From assembly GCF_042100115.1 (NCBI RefSeq), contig NC_091276.1, positions 2,232,001-2,296,000 on the forward strand: a DNA stretch of 64,000 bases. Reading direction: 5' to 3'. This DNA comes from Alternaria dauci. Taxonomy: Eukaryota; Ascomycota; Dothideomycetes; Pleosporales; Pleosporaceae. Positions 21,778 through 32,454 of this stretch are shown here, piece after piece; the first letter of the stretch is position 1, and each line of letters starts with the position of its first letter. Position numbers and translations under genes: made by a program. Below the pieces are notes generated by a model. It did no database searches. It had not been told where the DNA came from and was given only the letters and a program-made list of their open reading frames with translations.

Positions 21778-23670
21778 ATGGCTATCTCGGCGGAGCGCCA
21801 GTACGAGTTCTTCGTGACGACAGACGAGCCACATCAGCCAGCCGGCGTAGAACGAAGCACGATTCGCCGGTTAGTGATGCGGAACTACTTTGACACGAAG
21901 ATAGCCGGGCCGCAGTTCAACGTGCCTGAACATAGTTCAATGAGCGCAGTTGTGGCCGAGAAGCAGCTGAAGAGCCGTTTCCGGTTATCTGGACTGGGGA
22001 TCGAGAAGAGGAAGAGTCTGAGCAGGCAGAAGGAATATCTATGCAAAGAAACCAAAGGGGAAAAGAGAAGACCGCAGGTTCTGAGAACAAGGTCTGGTCC
22101 GACACCGTTATCCTCAACTATCGGAACCGGAAACAGCGGAATAGGTCATTACAACGAGACAGAACACAGTACTAGTAGAAGAAACCCAAGTGAACCGGCA
22201 CCTGAAAGATCAGTGCCAAAGGCCGACCTCGATACCCATCATGTGGATCCTTTCGGCGCTCCGCCAATACCAGACACGCCACAGCTAGATGCGCTCTTCC
22301 GATTATGTACGTACAAAGTCTATGGCCGATACCTGGACGACGAGGCAAAAACTATGAGAGAAGCAAACATAGGTTAACACGGAATTCAGACAAAAGTTCA
22401 CACAAGAACAACTCGATCGGTCCTGATGCTATGCACACATGGAAGTCCTTCATCCTGAATGACGCCGGCTTACTGCATGGTACTCTGGCCAGCTGGGCGC
22501 TATACGGCATGCTTGTGAATGGGTCACATGATCTGCGGGTATGCGAGCTCGAGCACAAGAACGAAGCAGTTAGAACCGTGACCTACAAACTTGCGATGTG
22601 TCGGGGGAGCGTACCTGACGATGTTGTTGGCACGGTCTTGACACTAGCAAATCTCGAGGTAAGCGCCCAACCTGGTAGATGTATTAGATGGGAGGATAGA
22701 TACTGACTGTTTCAGAATCTGACTGGAGCTTACGATGTAGCTCAACTCCACCTCACCGCGCTGAGAGCTATGGTCGAAGAGCGAGGCGGGATACTTGCTT
22801 TTGAAAAGAATGATGGTTTGACGCGAGGTATTCTATGGTAAGTTCATACCATATCAAAGTTGAGCACTTGCTAATACATACGATAGGGTAGATTTTCACG
22901 CTGCAGCAGCTTCACGCACAAGCCCGTCTTTCCCGCATGTATGGCTGGGGCCGGATGCACCTCTTCCGGACAAGCTACACGACGAGGCAACTCACACATC
23001 ACCAACGTCTCTGCTACAATTGTCTTGTGCTGCTATCGAATGCTTCAATATCTTCTATCGACTACATCGACTCGCGCTTGCAACATCGTCGCACTGGACA
23101 GGCCGTGTTGCACGCGTGGCTCTGAGTAATCTCCTCTACACTACTCAGTTCATTCTCCTCTCGGTACCTGATCGCTCGCAGGACTTTCTGGAGTTTGACC
23201 AGAGCATTCAGGACAGAGGGAGTGAATATCACGGGTTCGAGAAACATGGAGCAGATGCAGCGAGTATAGTTGAAGCCCTCCTCGCAGCAGCTCTCATCTT
23301 CATTTATGCGGTGCTGCGAGCGCTACCACTGAAGACTAAGATATTCGCTATCCTTCTGCAGCGATTGCGCACCGCTGTAGATCGACCAAATACGTCAGTG
23401 TTAGAAACATGGCAACGCGAGAAGAATCTTAACATGTTGCTTTGGGCTCTGGTCATGGCATGTTGTGTTGCGACAGGTGCAGAGCGAACGTGGTGGACCA
23501 CACAACTCTGCGGGGTGTGCAAAGAAATGAATATCGGCAGTAGAGAGCAGCTCGAGCACGAAATGCGGCGCGTCGCATGGACGGATTCATTTTTTGATGA
23601 TAGGATTGATGGCATTTGGGCAGAGGCGATGCAGGCGAGTGAAGACAGGACAAGTTGGGACTCGAAGTAG
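21778..23670 (+). CDS. Fungal-specific regulator-like protein (DUF3468 type), no zinc cluster
   Basis: Four exons (21778-22306, 22390-22658, 22716-22837, 22887-23670) give 567 residues; introns are 83, 57 and 49 nt. The N-terminus opens with Phe-Phe-Val-Thr-Thr-Asp-Glu-Pro and Arg-Arg-Leu-Val-Met-Arg-Asn. This motif pair is usual in fungal proteins resembling the C-terminal part of Zn2Cys6 transcription factors but without the DNA-binding cluster. No Cys6 motif is present here. A basic region at about residues 65-110 is followed by the helical fungal regulator domain from about residue 190 to the end, including Trp-Lys-Ser-Phe-Ile-Leu-Asn-Asp-Ala-Gly-Leu-Leu. A role in transcription is inferred from the family only. 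Confidence 0.75.
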
Positions 23671-23854
23671 TTAGGCCAATACGGACCAATGACGGGCGAC
23701 GCTAGTCCGCATGCAACCCATGTTCGTGAATGTTCCGCCACACGTGCGTCGGGACTGCTAGTGCCGACGAGGGCGGCGGCGGCGGGCGCGATGGCAAAGG
23801 GTCCTCTGATAATCTTCGACGACTGACGTTCGTCTGGACACGACAACCACAACC

Positions 23855-26800
23855 ATGGCCCCGCTTGTCGACAACCCCCAGATCAAGCAGGCCAGCCTGC
23901 ACAACCCGCTGCCGCTGCAGCTGCACACATACATCTGGCCATTTTTGATCATATGGCCAGCCTTCTCCGCCATCTACTTTTCGCCGCAGCGCTACGAGCA
24001 GTACATCCAGTCGTCGGAATGGACTTTTGTCTGGGTCGCCACCATCACCACGTTCCAGTCGCTCTTCTGGCTCATGACGCACTGGAACGTTAACCTCAAG
24101 AGCGCATTCACCACGACCAAGGCCGCCGACGTGCGTTCTGCATCGCTCATCAAAGTCCAGCCCGTCAAGAATGCGGGCGCCGCCGAGATTGTGCCATTGG
24201 TGCGCGACAACGTCGGGGGGAAGCCCAACCTCTCGTTTGTCTTCCAGAAGCGACGTTTCCTCTACAATGCCGAAAAGGGCTCCTTCGCCCCGCTCTCCTA
24301 CCCCCTCGATGTCGAACCCAAGCCCCAGCTCAAGACGTTCCAGCAGACCCAGGGTCTCACCTCGCCCGCCGAGATTGAACGCATCGCACAGCACTATGGC
24401 GATAACGAATTCGATATTCCCGTCCCCACCTTCACGGAGCTGTTCAAGGAACACGCCGTCGCGCCCTTCTTTGTCTTCCAGATCTTCTGTGTGGGACTGT
24501 GGATGTTGGACGAATACTGGTACTACTCGCTCTTCACCCTCTTCATGCTGGTCGCTTTCGAGAGCACCGTTGTGTGGCAGAGGCAGAGAACTCTGACTGA
24601 GTTCCGCGGCATGAGCATCAAGCCATACGAGATTTTCGTATACAGGCAGATGAAGTGGCAGGAGATTATGAGCGACAAGCTCCTCCCCGGCGATGTCGTC
24701 AGCGCAGGCAGGACCAAGGAAGACTCAGGCGTGGCATGCGACATGCTCCTGCTCGAGGGTTCCGCCATCGTCAACGAGGCTATGCTTTCGGGAGAGAGCA
24801 CACCGGTGCTCAAGGAGTCCGTACAACTGCGACCTGGCGATGCGCGCATCGAGCCTGAAGGTCTGGACAAGAACTCGTTCCTCTGGGGTGGCACCAAGGT
24901 CCTCCAGGTTTCGCATGGTAGCGATGCTGAGGAAGATGGCAGCGGCGTCAACAGGCTTTCGTCTGGAGTGCCACCGCCACCGGACAAGGGCGCTGTTGCT
25001 GTTGTTATCAAGACTGGCTTCGAGACCAACCAGGGCAGCCTCGTCAGGACCATGATCTTCGCTACCGAGCGCGTCTCCGCAAACAATGTAGAAGCTCTCT
25101 TCTTCATTCTCTTCCTTACCGTCTTTGCCGTCGCTGCCTCGTGGTACGTCTGGAAGGAGGGTGTCAAGCTCGACCGCCAGCGTAACAAGCTGCTCCTCGA
25201 CTGCGTCCTCATCGTCACCAGCGTCGTCCCTCCCGAGCTCCCCATGGAACTTAGCTTGGCTGTCAACACGTCTCTTGCTGCGCTTAGCAAATACGCCATC
25301 TTCTGTACCGAACCCTTCCGAATTCCTTTCGCTGGACAGGTCGACGTTGCCTGCTTCGACAAGACCGGTACATTGACCGGTGAAGATTTGGTCGTAGACG
25401 GTATTGCTGGACTATCACTGGGTCAAGACAAAGCTACGGTTGCTGCAGACGGTGCGCATACTGATCTCACAAAGGTCACGGATGTTGGAACTGAGACTAC
25501 ACTGGTGCTTGCCGCCGCTCACTCTTTGGTCAAACTTGACGATGGCGAGACCGTTGGAGAACCCATGGAGAAGGCGACCCTGCAGTCCCTTGGCTGGAAA
25601 CTCGGAGCCAAAGACACGATTCAAGCTACTATGACTACCGCAAAATCCCAAGCCGAACTCGTACACATCCGCCGCCGCTTCCAATTCTCGTCTGCTCTCA
25701 AACGCCAGAGCTCCGTCGCAACCGTCTTGGTCAACAACAACAACAAGACTGGCCGCAAGGTCAGGAGCACAATCGCTGCGGTCAAGGGCGCGCCCGAGAC
25801 TATTCGCAAGATGTTGGTCAACACTCCGCCCAACTACGAGGAGACATTCAAGCACTTTACCCGTAACGGTGGCCGTGTCCTCGCTCTCGCATACAAGTTT
25901 CTATCTGAAGAAGGAGAGTGGGGCCAAAACCGCATCAACGACCTTAAGCGTGAACAAGTCGAGTCTGACTTGCACTTTGCCGGTTTTCTCGTCCTCCAGT
26001 GCCCTCTGAAGCCTGACGCTGTCGAGGCTGTACGCTCCCTCAACGAGTCCAGCCACCGTGTTGTTATGATCACTGGTGACAACCCGTTGACTGCTGTCCA
26101 TGTCGCTAAGCAAGTCGAGATCGTCGATCGCGATTGTTATATTCTTGATGCGCCTGAGAACGATGAGACTGGTGAGAAGCTCGTATGGCGCAGCGTCGAC
26201 GACAAAGTTAGCATCCCTGTTGACCCTTCCAAGCCTCTGGACACCGAGATTCTGAATACCAAGGATATCTGTCTTACTGGGTACGCGCTTTCGAAGTTCT
26301 CTGGTCAACCTGGATGGAAGCAGATTCTGCGATACACCTGGGTCTACGCTCGTGTCTCGCCGAAGCAGAAGGAGGAAATTCTTCTCGGTCTCAAGGATTG
26401 CGGTTACACTACACTCATGGCTGGTGACGGTACCAACGATGTTGGTGCGCTGAAGCAGGCTCATATCGGTGTTGCCCTACTCAACGGTACCCGTGAGGAT
26501 CTTGACAAGATTGGCGAGCACTTCCGTAACACTCAGATGAAGAACGTCTACGAGAAGCAGTGTAACTTGATGCAACGCTTCAACCAGCCCCAGCCACCTG
26601 TTCCGGTCATGATCGCGCATCTATACCCCCCTGGTCCAACCAACCCACACTACGAGAAGGCAATGGAGAACCAGGCAAAGAAGAAGGGTCTACTCCCAGG
26701 CGCCAATGGCGTCGCTAACGGATCGGCATCCACTGGTACTCTTGTCCAACAACAGCCCGGTCAAGTCCAGCCTCCTCAGGCCGTCGGCAACCTCGCTCAG

Positions 26801-27748
26801 CAGATGCAGGAGAAGATGATGATGCAAGAGATGGAAGAGTTGGCCGGCGAACCACCGACGATCAAACTCGGTGATGCTTCCGTCGCTGCACCCTTCACCT
26901 CTAAGCTTGCGAACGTCGTTGCAATTCCCAACATCATCCGCCAAGGTCGCTGCACACTCGTCGCTACAATCCAGATGTACAAGATTCTCGCGCTTAACTG
27001 TTTGATCTCCGCCTACAGTTTGTCTGTCCTCTACCTGGATGGTATCAAGTTCGGCGATGGCCAAGTGACCATTTCCGGTATGATGATGAGCGTATGCTTC
27101 CTTTCCATCTCGCGCGCAAAGACTGTTGAGACTCTTTCGAAAGAACGTCCTCAGCACAACATCTTCAACACGTACATCATCGGCTCCGTACTCGGACAAT
27201 TCGCTATCCACATCATCACCCTCATCTACGTCAGCCAATACGTCCAGCGTGTTGAGCCCAAGGACCCCAACCCAGATCTCGAGAAAGACTTCGAGCCATC
27301 CCTGCTCAACTCTGCAATCTACCTTCTGCAACTCATCCAACAAATCTCCACCTTCGCCATCAACTACCAAGGCCGACCCTTCCGCGAGTCTATCCGTGAG
27401 AACAAGGGTATGTACTGGGGACTCGTTTCCGTCTCCGGTGTTGCCTTCTCCTGCGCCACCGAATTCATCCCTGAGCTCAACGAGAAGCTCAAGCTTGTCC
27501 CCTTCACTTCGGACTTCAAGATTATGATTACCAGCATCATGGCTTTCGACTTTATCGCCTGTTACATCATTGAGAAGGGTCTGAAGTTCTTCTTCTCTGA
27601 CAACAAGCCAAAGGATATTGCAGTCAGGAGACCGGATCAGCTGCAGAAAGAGGAGAAGAGGAAGGCAATGGCGGAGATTGAGGCGCAGAGGAAGAAGAAT
27701 GAGGAGGCGGAGATGAAGGCTGCCGCTGCTGGGTTGGTCAAGCGGTAG
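23855..27748 (+). CDS. SPF1: P5A-type ATPase Spf1 (ER transmembrane-helix dislocase)
   Basis: Spf1/ATP13A1 is an ER P-type ATPase that removes mis-inserted tail-anchored and mitochondrial helices from the ER membrane. It also affects ER ion and sterol balance. The gene has no introns and encodes 1,297 residues. The family motif Pro-Pro-Glu-Leu-Pro-Met-Glu starts at residue 459, the phosphorylated Asp of Asp-Lys-Thr-Gly-Thr is residue 502, and the hinge motif Gly-Asp-Gly-Thr-Asn-Asp-Val-Gly starts at residue 857. Two hydrophobic segments lie in the first 80 residues and six more near the C-terminus. A glutamine-rich, Met-rich insert sits at about residues 950-990 in the cytosolic region. The tail is a Lys/Glu-rich helix ending Lys-Arg. 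Confidence 0.96.
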   Translation: MAPLVDNPQIKQASLHNPLPLQLHTYIWPFLIIWPAFSAIYFSPQRYEQYIQSSEWTFVWVATITTFQSLFWLMTHWNVNLKSAFTTTKAADVRSASLIKVQPVKNAGAAEIVPLVRDNVGGKPNLSFVFQKRRFLYNAEKGSFAPLSYPLDVEPKPQLKTFQQTQGLTSPAEIERIAQHYGDNEFDIPVPTFTELFKEHAVAPFFVFQIFCVGLWMLDEYWYYSLFTLFMLVAFESTVVWQRQRTLTEFRGMSIKPYEIFVYRQMKWQEIMSDKLLPGDVVSAGRTKEDSGVACDMLLLEGSAIVNEAMLSGESTPVLKESVQLRPGDARIEPEGLDKNSFLWGGTKVLQVSHGSDAEEDGSGVNRLSSGVPPPPDKGAVAVVIKTGFETNQGSLVRTMIFATERVSANNVEALFFILFLTVFAVAASWYVWKEGVKLDRQRNKLLLDCVLIVTSVVPPELPMELSLAVNTSLAALSKYAIFCTEPFRIPFAGQVDVACFDKTGTLTGEDLVVDGIAGLSLGQDKATVAADGAHTDLTKVTDVGTETTLVLAAAHSLVKLDDGETVGEPMEKATLQSLGWKLGAKDTIQATMTTAKSQAELVHIRRRFQFSSALKRQSSVATVLVNNNNKTGRKVRSTIAAVKGAPETIRKMLVNTPPNYEETFKHFTRNGGRVLALAYKFLSEEGEWGQNRINDLKREQVESDLHFAGFLVLQCPLKPDAVEAVRSLNESSHRVVMITGDNPLTAVHVAKQVEIVDRDCYILDAPENDETGEKLVWRSVDDKVSIPVDPSKPLDTEILNTKDICLTGYALSKFSGQPGWKQILRYTWVYARVSPKQKEEILLGLKDCGYTTLMAGDGTNDVGALKQAHIGVALLNGTREDLDKIGEHFRNTQMKNVYEKQCNLMQRFNQPQPPVPVMIAHLYPPGPTNPHYEKAMENQAKKKGLLPGANGVANGSASTGTLVQQQPGQVQPPQAVGNLAQQMQEKMMMQEMEELAGEPPTIKLGDASVAAPFTSKLANVVAIPNIIRQGRCTLVATIQMYKILALNCLISAYSLSVLYLDGIKFGDGQVTISGMMMSVCFLSISRAKTVETLSKERPQHNIFNTYIIGSVLGQFAIHIITLIYVSQYVQRVEPKDPNPDLEKDFEPSLLNSAIYLLQLIQQISTFAINYQGRPFRESIRENKGMYWGLVSVSGVAFSCATEFIPELNEKLKLVPFTSDFKIMITSIMAFDFIACYIIEKGLKFFFSDNKPKDIAVRRPDQLQKEEKRKAMAEIEAQRKKNEEAEMKAAAAGLVKR

Positions 27749-29927
27749 ATGGGGTTGTAACGTCGTGTTGTGGAATCGACGATGCGCATATAGTATTTTT
27801 GGTGGTAGAGTAATTTGACGATGAAATGATGGTTTCTCTGCTCATTTACTATTGGACTTGATTGTGCTGTGATGGCGGTATGCGAATCTCATGATTAGGC
27901 ATGCGGTTGGATTTTGCAGCAACCTCATCGTGCAGTTGGCGCGCCTTTTGAATCGGATTTTTGCACGAGCTCACGTGCCTGCGGTCGTCCTCAGCTGTGT
28001 ATATAAGACCGTCGCTTGGCTGCCTTCTCTTCTTATTCCTATTGTACATTGGCGATCCTCCAAAACTATCCATTCGACATTGTATCGCTGCGGTACTCCC
28101 GCCCCTTCAAAAAACTGGATTTCAACGTTTATGTTTGCGCTTCTGCGCCTCCACTCGCTACCGGTCTCCAAATAAAGCGCTGCGCGGAAAGATGAGAAGC
28201 ATGTTCCTGGGACTTCGCCCGACTCAAAATCAAAGCCACAATTTATCATGACTGGTGCCTTCGGAGGGGATGCTAGGAGATCGGAAACGCCGATCACTTT
28301 ACTTATCTTATGGAAGAGACTGCGCTAAACCAGCATCTTTCAGCTGCCGCGTATGTCTGCGGCATTGTTCTTTTACTAGGGCTGGGAATGAAACGAAAAG
28401 AGACACTGCAAATTCAGATGTCTACAATAGCGGCTATTGGCTTCATCCAAGGAATCATGCAACCCAGGTGTGGTGTCGACTAGCTTCGCCCTTCAACTCG
28501 ATATTAAATCCTGGACAGAAATTCTCTACGTGTCTGCTCCTCTTAAACCTGTTCTGGTTCACAACAAGAAGAGGAAAACCAAGTATATGGTTTTTTGATC
28601 CCTGAACTCTGTTTTGTTACATTGAAACCACGAAGAATTCAGCTCATGTGGACTCTCGCCTGTTCTGGTTTCTTCAAAAGAATCCGTAGTACGGAAATGC
28701 TGTTTTCAATCGGCTGCAATCTACTCTTTTCGTATAATGTTCAGCAAATTCGCCGCATGACTTCTATTCTTCTGTTCTCTTCTCACACCCAAAACCAAAA
28801 CCCAGTTATCCAAAGTTTCATGGCTACGGCGAGTTGACCGTGCTCTTCAAAACAAAGTCAAAAAACATCCGTGGTCAAATGCTGGCCTTTTCCATCTCTA
28901 AAACAGTATCAAATCGAGCGACTCGATTATGCCCTGGGAAGACGAGTGATCGCACCTTACTCCAAGACCTACGCATCAACTGCTCATGTCTGCATCGACC
29001 CTCGTCCCCTAAGACCGTTATAAGTCATCGAAAGCCAAATTCATGTGCTAGTAGCCTTGTTTCTTGTTACAAAATACCACAAATTCAAAACAAAAAGGTG
29101 TTGGAAGAGTTACATGTTCTTCCTGCCCACTCCAGAAGGCCAACAAAGATTCCCAACGGCAGTTGTCAGACTGAGACGTGCGGGAACATGGCAACAACAA
29201 GCGTTAAGTGTACTAGGGGCGCGTTTTGAATACCAAAACTATAGCTGCATCACAATCATGTGCATGAGAAGAGAATACGCAGCATAGCACAATCAAAAAT
29301 TGCGACGGTAGCTATGATGACGAAATCGTGTCAAGAGGAAACCAATGGCCACTGTGGCCAGCCAATGTCACTACCTCGATCGACCATCGTACATGTTCTG
29401 ATATGCGACTGCCATATTATTCTCGAAATCATTACAACAGCACGGTCGTGTCTTGACTTGCTGCACTCAAAACTTTCGTTGCTTCTGTGACGTTGGTGTG
29501 TGCGTGACGATATCTATGCGTTCGCACTGGAGAACGTGGAAGGCTTAAAATCTTCCTCTCTTGCACTTCCGTGTTTTCTTCACACCAAAATCAATTTTCA
29601 CTCTTCCAAAACAACGTGAATACCCGACTATGTTTGGAGTTGGCGCACAATCCCTTCATTACAAACTGACTAGCCTGCCGCTGTGTGTTTGGCGAGCCAT
29701 GATGTGTCCAACCACGGTGGATGACATGACTCTTTTGAATCGTTACCTTAAAATTCAATTACACAAAAACACATATCTATAGATCAAACCCAAAACCTTA
29801 CCATGTCATGCTCCAGAACCAAAGTTCATATCCCCCAAAACAACAACAAACCTCAGTCGTGCTGAATACCAAAGACCAAGCGACAGCTCCCCAAACACCA
29901 TTAAAGTGATCCAGGTGGAACACAAGC
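27749..29927. other. Large intergenic tract, no gene seen
   Basis: About 2.2 kb, the largest clean gap between recognised genes on the left side. Frames up to about 130 codons (for example 28834-29229) lack coding composition. I see no tRNA, rRNA or clear transposon remnant. It is richer in A/C and A/T runs than its neighbours. Confidence 0.45.
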
Positions 29928-30203
29928 ATGGCGACCAACCGCTGCCAGCAAATCTTAACGGCCGCCGATAACAACATCCCCGTGGCTGCATACAACATCT
30001 TCTGCGAATGCCAAACCAACGAGAACATCAACGTCAAAGACTGGGAGGACCTTGTTGCGGGCTTGAGCGAAGAAGACAAGAAAAAGTTGGATGACGTAGT
30101 CGGGAACTTGACACCGGCGTGGATGAAAAGTGCACCTTGTGCAAATCTGGTGGCATTGGTGAGATGGCGCAAGGATGCGAGGGGCCTTTTTGAGGTGCTT
30201 TGA
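29928..30203 (+). CDS. Hypothetical 91-residue protein
   Basis: Single-exon frame with coding-like codon use (many AAC, ATC, GAC and AAG codons, as in the recognised genes). The protein is mostly helical: a Cys-rich N-terminal third with three cysteines, a central acidic/lysine helix with Leu-Ser-Glu-Glu-Asp-Lys-Lys-Lys-Leu-Asp-Asp, and a C-terminal segment with Trp-Met-Lys and Arg-Trp-Arg-Lys. No signal peptide or membrane segment. Family not recognised; no function inferred. Confidence 0.5.
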   Translation: MATNRCQQILTAADNNIPVAAYNIFCECQTNENINVKDWEDLVAGLSEEDKKKLDDVVGNLTPAWMKSAPCANLVALVRWRKDARGLFEVL

Positions 30204-30481
30204 AGCGAGGGAAAGAGTTAGAGCGGTGACAGGACTAGGTTTGGGAAGAATCACGTATGGATTGTTTTCGTTGTAAGATCTTCTTTCAACAACACATTTT
30301 ACTCTTACGGTTGACCGAAATCCATAATCAAACACCCAATGTATCTTTCTTCCTTTCTCTACGTCATCTTGAAGACACCAGCTACACTCGAGACATCCGA
30401 GTCTGGCGAGACTTTATAACTGCTATATGAAGTCCCTCTCTTCATGTCCTGTCCAGGTACTCGTGGCACCCACGTAAGCGC

Positions 30482-31998
30482 TTATTTCGTCGGTTCGCAA
30501 ACAACAAGGAAAGGATGTACCGCAGCTGCCGAATATTAACACATGGTTCTCAAAATTCTCCAAAACCGTAGTCATCGACTTACCACTAATGAACAACCGA
30601 CCAGTCTTGACATCATGCCTTACTGTCGTACTACCACTCAGAACTTTACTATCCCTGTCTTCAAGAACCTTCTCAACTCTGTAGTCCACGCTTCTTACTC
30701 CGGACCTCCCCACATCAACTGTCTTCCTGATGCGCCAGATGGTCACGGGTGAAGGCTGGTTGTAAGGATCATTGAAGCCTTTACCAGATTGGATAAGGTT
30801 AGGGAAGCCGGCGGCGTAAATATCGCCGTTCGCATCAGGTGAGATGTTATCAAGCGGCATACCGACATTGATGGTGTCGACGAGGCGAAGGGTCTTGTCA
30901 GATTGCAACGCCAGGACGCGAATCTTGCCGTCTATGGCGCTGGGCACGTAGAAGAAACCGTCTCGGCCGCGAGCGAGTCCGTTGGGGAACTTGAGCTTCG
31001 ACTTTGGAAGGTAGCTGAGCGCTTTCTTGAGGTAGACTTTGTACTTTGGGTCGTCATCTGAGATTGGCGGAAAAGTCTCTTCATCTGAGCCGTCATAGGC
31101 TGAGTGGCAGTTACCAGCTCCGTCGCAATAGGCGACGTTACCGCCACCAATAACATAGTCAAGCTTCCTCCGCTATTTGGCATTAGATGGGGGGATTTTT
31201 ACGGGTAAGATCGAGGGTCACGTACCAAGCCAACCTTGACAGAGTGGTCGTTTGTCACAAGAAACCCACCAGAGCCATCTGCAAGCGCCGAGACACGGTT
31301 TGGCGTCCAAATCTCGTCCGAGAAGATGGTACGAACATGTCGCATCTGCTCCTGACCTGTTCTCATTTCAAAAATCTCAATCGTCGAATTTGCGCCGCTC
31401 TGGGAAGCATCGATGATGTTGTTGAACGCTCCGACTGGTGGTCGTTGGTTTACCAGGTAGAATTGAATCGTGTTGTCGTCCAAGACATGGGCATCGAAGC
31501 CGAGAAGGTCGAGATCAGAGTTTCCAGTGGCTCCTCTGTAGTGTCCGATGGGTTTTATGCCGCGAAGGTTGTAAAAGCCATCAACACCAGGCTCGTCAAT
31601 ATCCAAGGCGATGAGCTCTGATCCGCCAGCCCGTCGCCCGGTCACATTGACATCCTTCATGCTGGACCAAGTCAGTATCCATAGCTTATCAATCACCACC
31701 GCTTGTAAGATCATGATTTTAAAATAGCTTACGCTTGATTCCAAGCCAACCTATCCGCCGTGCCTGCGCAAGCCGCATACAAGGTTCTTTCGTGGTCGTC
31801 CAGCCAGATATCCTCACACGCTTCCAGCCTGGGATGCACAAGACGACTACAGCTGAACTCTGGGAATTCATCGATACTCTGCATCACGCGACCAATGCCA
31901 AAAGTTGTCGCGAAGAGATCCTTGAGGTAGAGTTGGTAGAGCGACGCGCCCCACGCTACCACGAACGCGTACCATACGGTTGTCGCTATGCTAGGCAT
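30482..31998 (-). CDS. Paraoxonase/arylesterase-like beta-propeller protein
   Basis: Paraoxonases are calcium-dependent six-bladed propeller lactonases/esterases, secreted or membrane-anchored through the N-terminus. Four exons (31733-31998, 31226-31661, 30584-31172, 30482-30525) give 444 residues; introns are 71, 53 and 58 nt. The last exon is only 44 nt and supplies the family C-terminus ending Val-Val-Cys-Glu-Pro-Thr-Lys. Residues 1-25 are hydrophobic, as expected for a signal anchor. Candidate calcium ligands are visible: Cys-Glu-Asp-Ile, Thr-Pro-Asn, Phe-Pro-Asn-Gly and Leu-Asp-Asn-Ile. The usual Pro-Asn-Asp reads Pro-Asn-Arg here, so one conserved Asp is missing and activity is not certain. 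The gene is divergent from the HAD hydrolase gene. Confidence 0.85.
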
Positions 31999-32454
31999 GA
32001 TGCGTACAATAACAAAGAAAAAAAAAGATGCAAAGGTCGCAGGACGACGACGGCAGGCTGAGCTTATATCTCATGTTGATACCTGGCGGGGCTTGACGGG
32101 GCTGTAAGCGGCATGGCGCAGGTCGTCCAGCCGCAATGAGATCCTGCCGTGATTGGCTCGTGAGATGCACGTGGGATGCCGAGGGACCCTCCAGGCATGT
32201 CTTACTGCCAAGACCAAATATTTCTGCCTCGTTGATAGCAGGGTTGATAGTTGGCCATGGAGATGGTAGCGCTGGAGATGGATGTTCGGATGGAACCCCG
32301 CGAAGGGTGACGGGAAGGGTGACGTCACAGGGTCTTCAGCCTATCTGGGTACCTAGGCTTCTCCACTCCCAGCTTACTGTACAATAAACAGTTCAGCTCT
32401 GTAGCAACGACCCAGCCTCGATATTTCTACACGAATCACATCGTCGCCGTCAAC
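31999..32454. promoter_or_regulatory. Divergent promoter region, paraoxonase-like/HAD hydrolase
   Basis: 456 bp between opposite start codons. It includes an 11-bp direct repeat (GGGTGACGG- then GGGTGACGTC-type) near 32307-32328 that contains a TGACGTCA octamer at 32320-32327, the consensus for CREB/ATF-type bZIP factors. Its use here is only inferred. Confidence 0.45.

Noticed and set aside
24523..25362. 279-codon frame on the minus strand inside SPF1
   Set aside because: It is antisense to the conserved P-type ATPase coding sequence, including the DKTGT region, and its composition is that of a shadow frame.
27749..29927. Possible transposon relic in the large intergenic tract
   Set aside because: No terminal repeats, coding remnants or strong C-to-T bias could be seen by eye.
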